Below are positions 1-7,407 of a stretch of DNA of 64,000 nt, piece after piece. The notes under the pieces were generated by a model. The model was not told the DNA's origin. It ran no database searches and worked only from the letters and a program-made list of their open reading frames with translations. The position numbers and the translations under genes were made by a program. The stretch is from Methylocapsa acidiphila B2 (GTDB lineage Bacteria; Pseudomonadota; Alphaproteobacteria; Rhizobiales; Beijerinckiaceae), in the NCBI RefSeq assembly GCF_000427445.1, contig NZ_KE386496.1, forward strand, positions 558,001 through 622,000, in the 5' to 3' direction. Positions within the stretch are counted from its first letter, which is position 1. Each line of letters starts with the position of its first letter.

Positions 1-1
1 C

Positions 2-880
2 ACTCTGCTCTTGACCTTCTTCTTCCGTCAGATGCGCGAGCTCATCGAGCGCGGCCATCTCTATATCGCGCAGCCGCCGCTCTATAAGGTCAAGCGCGGC
101 GCTTCGGAGCAATATTTGAAGGATGAACGCGCGCGCGAGGATTATTTGATTGGCAACGGGCTTGACGGGGCCGTGTTGCGGCTTGCGGGCGGCGTCGAGC
201 GCGCCGGTGCCGATCTCCGCGCCATTGTCGAGGAGGCGCGGAGCGTCCGACAGGGACTCGCCGGGCTGCACTCGCGCTATGATCGCTCCGTTGTGGAGCA
301 GGCGGCGATCGCCGGCGCCTTGAAGCCCATCTCCTCTGAAAACGCGGCCGAGGCGGAGGCGATCGCCGAATCGATCGCCGCGCGTCTCGATGAATTCGCC
401 GAGGATATGGAGCGAGGCTGGCGCGGCCGCGTCGAGAACGGCGGCTATGTCTTCGTGCGCGAGCTGCGCGGCGTTCTTCATGCCGCGACTCTTGACGCAG
501 GTCTTCTCGCTTCGGCCGAAGCGCGCCGCCTCAATGATCACGCCCAGAGCCTGCATGACATCTTCGCCCGTCCGGCGCTTTTCCTGCGCCGAAGCGATGA
601 GACGCAGGTGTCGGGGCCGGGCGATCTCGTCGAGGCGGTCATGGCCGCGGGGCAGAAGGGCATTTCGCTGATGCAGCGCTACAAAGGCCTCGGCGAGATG
701 AACCCCGGTCAGCTCTGGGAGACGACGCTCGACCGCGAGGCGAGATCCTTGCTGCAGGTCAAGATCAAGGAAGGCGACGACGCCGACGATATTTTCGTGA
801 AGCTCATGGGCGACGTCGTCGAGCCGCGCCGCGAGTTCATCCAGGAGAACGCGTTGAGCGTCGCCAATCTGGATGTGTGA
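2..880 (+). CDS. gyrB: DNA gyrase subunit B, C-terminal part (5' end outside window)
   Basis: This is the carboxy-terminal part of GyrB, the ATPase/TOPRIM subunit of gyrase that introduces negative supercoils. The frame is open from the window edge, so the true start lies to the left. Visible hallmarks are the TOPRIM end ([23 protein letters not shown]), a lysine-bearing [11 protein letters not shown] segment and the very conserved [18 protein letters not shown] motif about 60 residues from the end. The middle stretch (about residues 45-200) is the long insertion typical of proteobacterial GyrB rather than ParE. Identification as GyrB over ParE rests on that insertion and the family-typical ending [10 protein letters not shown]. 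Confidence 0.95.
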   Translation, partial: TLLLTFFFRQMRELIERGHLYIAQPPLYKVKRGASEQYLKDERAREDYLIGNGLDGAVLRLAGGVERAGADLRAIVEEARSVRQGLAGLHSRYDRSVVEQAAIAGALKPISSENAAEAEAIAESIAARLDEFAEDMERGWRGRVENGGYVFVRELRGVLHAATLDAGLLASAEARRLNDHAQSLHDIFARPALFLRRSDETQVSGPGDLVEAVMAAGQKGISLMQRYKGLGEMNPGQLWETTLDREARSLLQVKIKEGDDADDIFVKLMGDVVEPRREFIQENALSVANLDV

Positions 881-1003
881 GGCGCGTGCGTGACCGACAA
901 CGCAGAAGTCTGACTATTTCGAGGGGGGGTAGTCTGACTCAGTTTGCATGGAAATCCAACTCGCTTACGCTGTAGGCGACACGTTCGCGTATGGCCGGCG
1001 TCG

Positions 1004-1852
1004 ATGAAAGCTCCTTTTCGCATTGCGACGGCCCAGAGCCGCATCACCCCGGATGTTCGCGAGAACGGGCGACAAGTCCGCGATCTGATGTCCGCCGCCA
1101 AGGCCGCGGGCAGTCGACTTGTCCATTTCTCGGAGGGGGCCCTGTCAGGATATGTCAAATCGCAAATTAATGATTGGACAGAAGTGGATTGGGGGGCGCT
1201 CCGCGAGGAATTGGATGCTGTCTCCAACCATGCGGCCCGCCTTGGTCTATGGACAGTTCTAGGCAGCAATCACCGGCTCGCGCCGCCCGATCGTCCCCAT
1301 AACAGCCTTTATGTCATATCGGATGAGGGGGCTCTGGTTGGACGATACGATAAACGTCTTTGTTCGCATGCCGAGCTGAGCGACTGGTATACGCCCGGAG
1401 TCGAAGCTTTCGTCTTCGATGTCGACGGAGTTCGCTTCGGTGCCGCGCTTTGTATCGAAGTGCAATTCCCGGAATTATTCATCGATTATGGGAGACGCAA
1501 TGTGGATTGCATGTTGTTCTCCGCCTATTCCAATGATCCGATCTTCGGGCTTTTAGCGCGGGCCCACGCCGCGACCAACAACTTTTGGCTGAGCGTCTCT
1601 ATTCCTGCGTTATCGGACAATCGTCTGTCCGCCGGCTTAATCGGACCTGACGGCTATTTGCTCGCGCAAGCCGAAACAAATGGCGTGGAACTCTTGGTTC
1701 ATGGAGAGATCGACAAGGAAAGCCCACAGTTCGACATTGCGATCAACAAGGCGCGGCCCTGGCGCGCCGCTGTGAGATATGGCGCGATATATGCGCCACG
1801 CCGCGTGACGGACGGACGGATCGACGATCGAACGTCATTCTTCACCGCTTGA
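1004..1852 (+). CDS. Carbon-nitrogen hydrolase (nitrilase superfamily)
   Basis: A 282-residue amidase-like enzyme of the nitrilase superfamily, which hydrolyses C-N bonds through a Glu-Lys-Cys triad. The triad is visible: Glu in HFSEGALSGY, Lys in VGRYDKRLCSHAE and Cys in FGAALCIEVQFPE. Length fits a stand-alone single-domain member. I chose the ATG at 1004 because the N-terminal strand MKAPFRIATAQSRI starts the domain. The frame is open 20 codons further upstream, but that stretch is not domain-like. Substrate is unknown; amide or N-carbamoyl compounds are typical of the family. It stands alone between gyrB and msrB. Confidence 0.85.
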   Translation: MKAPFRIATAQSRITPDVRENGRQVRDLMSAAKAAGSRLVHFSEGALSGYVKSQINDWTEVDWGALREELDAVSNHAARLGLWTVLGSNHRLAPPDRPHNSLYVISDEGALVGRYDKRLCSHAELSDWYTPGVEAFVFDVDGVRFGAALCIEVQFPELFIDYGRRNVDCMLFSAYSNDPIFGLLARAHAATNNFWLSVSIPALSDNRLSAGLIGPDGYLLAQAETNGVELLVHGEIDKESPQFDIAINKARPWRAAVRYGAIYAPRRVTDGRIDDRTSFFTA

Positions 1853-1998
1853 CCGACCAAAGCGACGAGTGGAAAGCAGCGCCAATTCATGGTGCGGAAG
1901 GCTTGATGCGCTCGTCCTGATAAGCCATTGGAGGGCGTTTTAAGTTGCGAGGCTGCGAACAGACCGGCTGTCCGAATTCCGGCCGTTGTCAGCAACCT

Positions 1999-2052
1999 CC
2001 ATTCATCTCATGGCCGATATGCTCGCCACACTCGGTGCCATGAGATGAATGG
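1999..2052. repeat. 15-bp perfect inverted repeat upstream of msrB
   Basis: CCATTCATCTCATGG (1999-2013) is answered by its exact reverse complement at 2038-2052, with a 24-nt loop whose edges can add CCGA/TCGG. It ends 70 bp before the msrB ATG, so it would form a strong stem-loop in the msrB leader. No U-tract follows it, so it does not look like a simple terminator. Confidence 0.7.
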
Positions 2053-2122
2053 CGGCGGCTTGCGATCTCACTTGGTAATTTCCCTGGCGAGGCGGCGTTT
2101 ACGCCCAATTGGAGCGATCATC

Positions 2123-2524
2123 ATGCAGACCAAGACCTTCGAGGTGACCCATAGCGACGCGGAATGGCGTCAGCTTCTGACCCCTGAGCAATATGAAGTG
2201 TTGCGCGGCCATGGAACGGAGGCGCCGGGCAGCTGCGCGCTCAATCATGAGAAGCGCGCCGGAACCTTTTTCTGCGCGGGCTGCGGCCAGAAGCTATTCG
2301 TCGCCAAGATGAAATTCGAGAGCGGCACCGGTTGGCCGAGCTTCAACGATCCGGTCGAGGGCGCGATCGAGACGACCGAGGACCGCAGCTATGGGATGCG
2401 GCGCACCGAGGTTCATTGCAGCCGCTGCGGCGGACATCTCGGTCATGTCTTTCCCGACGGCCCGCCGCCGACAGGCTTGCGCTATTGCATCAATGGCGTC
2501 GCGCTGAATTTCGAGGCGGAGTAG
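2123..2524 (+). CDS. msrB: Peptide-methionine (R)-S-oxide reductase
   Basis: MsrB repairs R-methionine sulfoxide in proteins. The 133-residue product has the full family layout: two zinc-binding pairs (CAGC near residue 47 and CSRC near 96), the GTGWPSF motif, and the catalytic cysteine in RYCINGVALNF near the end. The frame extends 65 codons upstream, but the start at 2123 is preceded by GGAG at 2111 and matches the family start (an Asp/Glu-rich strand, then LTPEQYEVLR). The protein is cytoplasmic with no signal peptide. A strong stem-loop lies in the leader (separate entry). Confidence 0.95.
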   Translation: MQTKTFEVTHSDAEWRQLLTPEQYEVLRGHGTEAPGSCALNHEKRAGTFFCAGCGQKLFVAKMKFESGTGWPSFNDPVEGAIETTEDRSYGMRRTEVHCSRCGGHLGHVFPDGPPPTGLRYCINGVALNFEAE

Positions 2525-2628
2525 GGCGCTTTCGGCTCCGCTGCGCGCGCTTTTTCCCTTTTCGTACAAATTCGCCGCAACGCGTGACCACGCGTTGCGG
2601 CTTGAATCGAAAAAATCACGAACCCGTT

Positions 2629-4182
2629 TTAATCGCTCGCCTTTGATCGTCGCGGCGCCCCCTCCGGTCCCGGCGATCCAAACGTGAGGAGATCGTCGAT
2701 CGATTTTTTCTGCGCTTTCGACCATTGGACGAATTGTCCGCAGATCTCTGGTTTTGGGGCGCGCGAGTCTTTCGATTTCTTCTCCCGCGGAGTCTCAGTG
2801 CAGCGCAGTGACATGAAATTTTGCAGGCTCATCGAAAGCTGCAGCGAATAATCCGAAGAATAAAGTTGGGAAGCGCTGAAAACGGCGCCGGAAGCGACAT
2901 TGCCATAATACATCATTCGGAAACTTTGCTCCGTTTGCGGCCGCAGGCTGGCGTCGAGCTTCAAATGAGCGCCATTGGCGGAAAATTCCGGCAGGATGGC
3001 CACGTTCGGAAAGCCGGCGGTCTGGTGGCATCCCATGCAGGAGGCTTTCGCATTGTCGACAGGGCCGGCGAGCCTCCCGCCATAGCCCAAATGATCAAAA
3101 TTGAGGGGAGGGGTCGCCAAATCCTTGACGGCTTGCTCGTTGATCCATTGCTCGGTGAGCTTTTCCCGGCTGCAAGGTCCATCGGGGCCGGCGCAGGTTT
3201 CGGCGAAGGCGACCTTCGGATTGTTGCCCCATTGCAACCCGAGCGGAACCATACGTTTCCACGGCGTGTCCCCTTGGGCGTTCCCGTCATAGCCGAAGGT
3301 GCCGAGCAGCCATCCGGTGAGGCTGCGGTCGTCGCGGACCGAAACGTCGATCTGGATGAGGCGAATCGCGCCGATGGCGCGCTCGAAGCGCGAGATCGGT
3401 CCCTTGTTGCGCCAGCTCGGATCGTCATTGACGAACACATGCGCTTTCCATTCGAGCGCGTTCTTCACGATCGGCAATTGCGTCTCGTTCACCGTCGAAA
3501 AGAGAAGCTTGATGATGAAGGAGCCATTCGGGAAATTATTGAGCCCGGCCGGATCAGGGTTCAGCGCCCCAGGTTTCGGATTGTTCGGATCGCAATAGAC
3601 TTGCCCGACGCCGAAGCCCGCGCGATCGTTGAGATAGGCGCCCGACCAAGTGTCGACGAAATCATTCTGCAGCGTGCTGAGAGTTTTACCCGACGAATCG
3701 AATTCATGGGTGAAGCCATGAACGAATTCGCGTCCGTCCGTGCCGGGCCAGTCCGATGCGACCTCGGTGTTCCAGTCCATCCATGGCATGCCGTACCATT
3801 TCCGAACCTTATTATCTTCGACGTAGAAATCGACGTCGACATTGCCTTCGAGGCCGTAGTCGAGAAGCGCCTGGAGATAGGCGCGCGGATCTACAGGACC
3901 GCCGTTCTCGAAGCCGATCTTGAGCCATGGATAATCTTCCATGGGAGGCAGATGGTTCGGATAATCCTGGCTGAGCTTGAAGACGCGGCCAGCGTAGCTT
4001 GTGGGCGGATCGCCGCCCTGGCCCTGGCGATAGAAATCCTTGAACGTCCCGCGCACGCAATCTTTTCGCGCGAGCTGGTTACGTGTGGAGTCATCTGTGG
4101 CCTCGGCCGATTGGATGAGGATTGCGCTTGTGAATAGGAACGCCGAAATGGCGAGGAAAAGCGTGCGGCTTCGCGTCGTCAT
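2629..4182 (-). CDS. Secreted protein with one CxxCH haem-c motif
   Basis: A 517-residue exported protein of unknown function. The start at 4182 follows a strong AGGAGG Shine-Dalgarno and begins with a signal peptide (TLFLAISAFLFTSAILI, cleaved near AEA). A single SCMGCHQT motif near residue 385 would bind a covalent c-type haem, and the downstream YYGNVASGAVFSASQLYSSDYS region offers possible Met/His ligands. Most of the chain (about 30-370) resembles no domain I know, so it is much longer than an ordinary mono-haem cytochrome c. A periplasmic redox role is inferred from the haem motif only. It stands alone, transcribed leftward, convergent with msrB. Confidence 0.7.
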   Translation of the reverse strand: MTTRSRTLFLAISAFLFTSAILIQSAEATDDSTRNQLARKDCVRGTFKDFYRQGQGGDPPTSYAGRVFKLSQDYPNHLPPMEDYPWLKIGFENGGPVDPRAYLQALLDYGLEGNVDVDFYVEDNKVRKWYGMPWMDWNTEVASDWPGTDGREFVHGFTHEFDSSGKTLSTLQNDFVDTWSGAYLNDRAGFGVGQVYCDPNNPKPGALNPDPAGLNNFPNGSFIIKLLFSTVNETQLPIVKNALEWKAHVFVNDDPSWRNKGPISRFERAIGAIRLIQIDVSVRDDRSLTGWLLGTFGYDGNAQGDTPWKRMVPLGLQWGNNPKVAFAETCAGPDGPCSREKLTEQWINEQAVKDLATPPLNFDHLGYGGRLAGPVDNAKASCMGCHQTAGFPNVAILPEFSANGAHLKLDASLRPQTEQSFRMMYYGNVASGAVFSASQLYSSDYSLQLSMSLQNFMSLRCTETPREKKSKDSRAPKPEICGQFVQWSKAQKKSIDDLLTFGSPGPEGAPRRSKASD

Positions 4183-4549
4183 GCTGAATCCTCCTGGCAT
4201 ATTGCAGCGCCCGCGGACAGGGGGGCCGCTCGATGCGCAATAGCTCAAATTTCAAATGCTCAAGCGCCTTCTCGTCAATCGCCGAGACTAATGCTCGATG
4301 TCTAGCGACGGGATATTCCCAGATGAGGCCGGCGTGAAACTTTCTTATGCGCCGTATGATCTAAAATACCTCGCATTTGGCCGCCGATTCGGCGAAAAAG
4401 CGAAATATTTCCAGCTGAAGCGGAAATATTAAAGCGCGGGTCTCCGCTCTGGACGCCTGCGAATCCATCGCTTCGCTTTCTTACCGGCAAGCATAAGACG
4501 CTGATCTCATCCACGCTAGGCCTCGCAGTTCCCAGCGCCGATCGCGCTG
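4183..4549. other. Intergenic region with a dyad
   Basis: No convincing gene. A short leftward frame at 4302-4553 has no recognisable features. The one structure seen is AATATTTCC (4404-4412) and its reverse complement GGAAATATT (4422-4430), an operator-like dyad about 220 bp upstream of the secreted CxxCH gene. Confidence 0.5.
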
Positions 4550-5056
4550 TCAATCGCTCATGATCAGCGCCCAGTAGACTTTATAGCGCGTGCCTGGCGC
4601 ATAGGCTGTCGCAACGCCCAGGCGGCGCATATGCGGGTCGAGCAGATTGGCGTTATGACCCGGAGAGTGGCGCCAACCTGCCATCACGTCCGCCAAGGCA
4701 AAATAGCCCGCGGAAACATTTTCGACGGCGGTCCTTTGGCCGAGCTTCGCCGCGTCGAGGCGTTTTCTCAGCGTCCCCTCAACCTCATGGCTCAATTGAT
4801 CTTGCGCGGCCATGGCGTTGGCCTGCGCCTGCGCGAGTTTCTGCAGAATTGGATCGGGCTCGACCGCGGAAAACGCATGTTCGCGCCGATATTGCGAGAT
4901 CGCGTCCGCTGCGGCTGCGGGATCGACATGCGTCTGACTCGCGGCGCACTCCCGCGGAGAAGCTTCGATTAGAGCTGATCGCCGCGGCTCCTCGGCGCAG
5001 GATGCGAGCAGGAGCGACATGATGAGGGACGTCGAGCGAAAGGCGCATTTTTGCAT
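4550..5056 (-). CDS. CAP-domain (SCP/YkwD) lipoprotein
   Basis: A 168-residue lipoprotein: the N-terminus ends in a lipobox (MSLLLASC, Cys near residue 20), placing it in the envelope. The rest is a compact CAP domain of the bacterial YkwD type: LQKLAQAQANAMAAQDQLSHE, then AENVSAGY, then VMAGWRHSPGHNANLLDPHMRRLGVA, with the two conserved histidines and glutamate. Bacterial CAP proteins are widespread and mostly of unknown activity. The start ATG at 5056 is directly before the signal sequence. It stands alone. Confidence 0.85.
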   Translation of the reverse strand: MQKCAFRSTSLIMSLLLASCAEEPRRSALIEASPRECAASQTHVDPAAAADAISQYRREHAFSAVEPDPILQKLAQAQANAMAAQDQLSHEVEGTLRKRLDAAKLGQRTAVENVSAGYFALADVMAGWRHSPGHNANLLDPHMRRLGVATAYAPGTRYKVYWALIMSD

Positions 5057-5370
5057 GGGTGTGCGGACGCTCTGAAAAGATCATGCCCTTGGCGTTCATC
5101 GTTGCGCGATTTTGCGAGGAGGCGGCGCCTTTCGCAAGGCTTTGGTCCCGCTTCGATCTTTCGCCGTGGAGAGATCTGCGCCGCAGAGGGCTCGCGGAGG
5201 AGGGCGGGCGCCTGAACCGGAGCGCTTGCCGCGGCGGCGCGTCTAATGAATAGGGGCGCTTAATGAGTTGGTGCGGCAATGCCTGAGCTGGGGCGGAAGT
5301 CCGCCTGAAGTTCTCCAATGTGCTTGCAGCGTAAGTCTGCGCGTTATAGAACCCGGTTTGATCGCTTCAA
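5057..5370. other. Intergenic region before tRNA-Glu
   Basis: No gene supported. It must hold the divergent promoters for the CAP lipoprotein and for tRNA-Glu, but I cannot assign convincing -35/-10 boxes. Confidence 0.5.
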
Positions 5371-5446
5371 GCTCCCTTCGTCTAGCGGTCTAGGACGTCG
5401 CCCTCTCACGGCGAAAACAGGGGTTCGAGTCCCCTAGGGAGCGCCA
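5371..5446 (+). tRNA. tRNA-Glu (anticodon CTC)
   Basis: A complete cloverleaf can be drawn. The acceptor stem GCTCCCT pairs with AGGGAGC (5436-5442), the anticodon stem TCGCC/GGCGA encloses loop CTCTCAC with anticodon CTC, and the T-arm is AGGGG-TTCGAGT-CCCCT. An encoded CCA ends at 5446. The 3' portion from 5400 is repeated exactly at 25739, so this gene is the integration site of the adjoining element and is kept functional by the copy the element brought. Confidence 0.97.
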
Positions 5447-5448
5447 AG
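5400..5448 (+). repeat. attL core: 49-bp direct repeat within tRNA-Glu
   Basis: Covers the anticodon loop through the CCA end plus two bases of tRNA-Glu and is identical to 25739-25787. After one mismatch, seven more bases (AAATCAA) also match. Confidence 0.93.
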
Positions 5449-5480
5449 CAAATCAATAACTTAGATTGATTTTCACCTTC

Positions 5481-5503
5481 GTCTCACACAGCTGTCTCAC
5501 ACA
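5481..5503 (+). repeat. Paired GTCTCACACA repeats (candidate integrase arm sites, left)
   Basis: GTCTCACACA occurs at 5481-5490 and again at 5494-5503, just inside the left core. The same 10-mer pair, in the same orientation, lies inside the right end at 25624-25645. Short direct repeats flanking the core on both sides are what tyrosine integrases use as arm-type sites. The assignment is inference. Confidence 0.6.
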
Positions 5504-5643
5504 AGCGCTTCCTGCCTTTTGGAGCGAATGCGCCGATAGCCCGCGATCTGACGCGAAGAGCTTTTCCAGTAAGATTGCGGCGGCGCGCTTGAAGACAGCG
5601 GCTGAGCATTGACCGAATCGGCCGGAGCCGATCTCCTGCGCCC

Positions 5644-6282
5644 ATGGGCAATCTTTACAGTCTCACCAGAAGCCAAGGGGCCATGCGCCGGCTTTTTCGG
5701 ATCAAGCGCGATCTGACCGGCAACCTACCGGCCCTGCCGGCGGTCTATCCTGGCACCCTAGCGCCCGTGATCCATTTCGCGCTGGGCGGTGAGCGCGAGC
5801 TTTCCTTGATGCGCTGGGGCTTCCCGCCGCCGCCAAACCTCGGCAAGGCTCCTGTCACGAATGTGCGCAATCTGAAGTCGCCCTGTTGGCGCGGCTGGCT
5901 GAAGGCGAAATGGCGCTGCCTCGTGCCGGCGACGTCGTTTTACGAATGGACCGACAGCCGGCCAAAAGTCACGCATTGGTTCGCCCTCGACGAGAGCCGG
6001 CCGATTTTCGCTTTCGCGGGGATTTGGCGCTTATGGACGGGCGAGCGGAAGGGCGAGACGGGCGAGCATCGGCTCTTTGCGTTTTTGACGACGGAGTCGA
6101 ATGACGTCGTGCGGCCGATCCACGCCAAGGCCATGCCCGTTCTGTTCACGACGGCCGAGGAATGGGGCGCCTGGCTCACGTTTCCTGTCGACGAAGCGAC
6201 GGCTCTGCAGAGGCCTTTGTCGAATGAGGCACCACGGATCGTCGCGACGGAGGAGAAGAGCCATCGAGCCCCTCTTCCATAG
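5644..6282 (+). CDS. SRAP (YedK/HMCES-like) protein lacking catalytic Cys2
   Basis: SRAP proteins crosslink to abasic sites in single-stranded DNA through the cysteine at position 2 left after Met removal. This 212-residue protein has the rest of the family: NLYSLTRSQ start, RWGF, NVRNLKSP, RCLVPATSFYEW with the active-site Glu, FALDESRPIFAFAGIW, and IHAKAMPVLF with the active-site His. Codon 2, however, is GGC (Gly), so the nucleophile is missing. The ATG at 5644 is the only start that fits. The C-terminus is short. It may be inactive for crosslinking or keep only DNA binding. It is the first gene inside the left end of the element. Confidence 0.88.
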   Translation: MGNLYSLTRSQGAMRRLFRIKRDLTGNLPALPAVYPGTLAPVIHFALGGERELSLMRWGFPPPPNLGKAPVTNVRNLKSPCWRGWLKAKWRCLVPATSFYEWTDSRPKVTHWFALDESRPIFAFAGIWRLWTGERKGETGEHRLFAFLTTESNDVVRPIHAKAMPVLFTTAEEWGAWLTFPVDEATALQRPLSNEAPRIVATEEKSHRAPLP

Positions 6283-6561
6283 CTATTAGAAAAATCCGAG
6301 CCTCTTCGGGGTCGGTTCGATCGTGGTGTGCATTGCGCCAGAAACGGCTATCGAAAGCGTCCCTAATGCAGGTTTAGAATGCTTTGCTCCTTATATCTTA
6401 ATAGTGAGGCACTTGGCAGGACACCGTCAAAGAGGCACAAAAGCGGGCATGCCGACCCGCCGACCGAGGACAGTAGCCGAATGTCCCTCGTTGCTCCTTA
6501 ACTTCGAAATCAGCCGTTCCCCTAGCCAAAGACGCTTTAATCCCTGTAAACAGTACATGTT

Positions 6562-7407
6562 ATGGTGTTAAAATGCAAAGTTTGCGGCGCGCCAGTTCCT
6601 CCTGAAAAGAGGGACTGCCAAGCCTGTGGCGAAGACAATGGCGCTCCCAATGTTCGACTGGCTCAGTCTGAAGCCGAGCGAAAGGCTCTGATGCGCCGAC
6701 TGAAGGACTCTGAAACCTCAACCAAGGCCCGCAACTGCGGCGATGTGCTTGACCGTTTCGCCGACGCGGTTCTCACGTCTTACGCTGTAATCGCGCGATC
6801 ACTTGCCGTTGTCCAGGATTTGGTTGAAGGAGGTCGAACGTACACTAATTACCATAGACAACTAGCCTCGGGCGCGAGGCTAGCCGAAGACAATGAGTGG
6901 GACCGGACCCGGACTCAGGTGGATGCCGCGCTGTTTCCTAACTTCCATCAAGAGGTTGTTTTTGCTTCGCTAAGCCTCGATTGTCGTGGAATGTCGGGGT
7001 ATGGCGAGTATGTGATGGTGCTAAAGGAGCCTCTGATCGCCCGACGGGCATCTGTTTTCGAAGCAAACCCCTACGACCTTGTCGATAAGCTAGGCTGGTT
7101 ATTAACTAAGCCAATTCCGCCTGGCTATCGGGCGCCTTGGAATGAGAGGCAGCTGCTTGCAAAGGCGAAACTTCATTCAGAGCTGACGGCAGCCACAGCA
7201 GATGCCGACTTCCCGTCGATCTTAGCCTGTGACCGCGGCGGTACGGGGAATAGCGACTTTATCGAGGTGCATATTTACGGTCCCTTGAACATGCACACGA
7301 TAGAGAAGGTGGTTGGTCCGAAGCCCCGGACCAGAGAGGATCGTTTGATCTTCAAGCGGCTCGAGCAAAAGCTCTCTGAGATCGGCGCAAAGCTGGAGAC
7401 GACGTGA
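6562..7407 (+). CDS. Zinc-ribbon protein, possible ADP-ribosyltransferase-like domain
   Basis: A 281-residue protein not assignable to a known family. It opens with a zinc ribbon: CKVC near residues 5-8 and CQAC near 19-22. After a helical stretch (about 30-110) comes GYGEYVMVLKEPLIARRASVF and, about 100 residues later, SDFIEVHIYGPLNMHTIEKV. That order of a YG-[VL]LK-R strand and an E-x-[HQ]-x-x-G-[PG]-[LV] strand-helix resembles the core of some ADP-ribosyltransferase-like toxins; this is inference by eye. Its stop overlaps the next start (ATGA, 7404-7407), so the two genes are translationally coupled. Base composition is AT-richer than the host, which suggests transfer. Confidence 0.6.
   Translation: MVLKCKVCGAPVPPEKRDCQACGEDNGAPNVRLAQSEAERKALMRRLKDSETSTKARNCGDVLDRFADAVLTSYAVIARSLAVVQDLVEGGRTYTNYHRQLASGARLAEDNEWDRTRTQVDAALFPNFHQEVVFASLSLDCRGMSGYGEYVMVLKEPLIARRASVFEANPYDLVDKLGWLLTKPIPPGYRAPWNERQLLAKAKLHSELTAATADADFPSILACDRGGTGNSDFIEVHIYGPLNMHTIEKVVGPKPRTREDRLIFKRLEQKLSEIGAKLETT

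Noticed and set aside
2821-4137. 438-residue rightward ORF
   Set aside because: Antisense to the secreted CxxCH gene, which has an AGGAGG site and signal peptide.
4302-4553. 83-residue leftward ORF
   Set aside because: No domain or ribosome-binding site; it overlaps the end of the CAP gene by chance.
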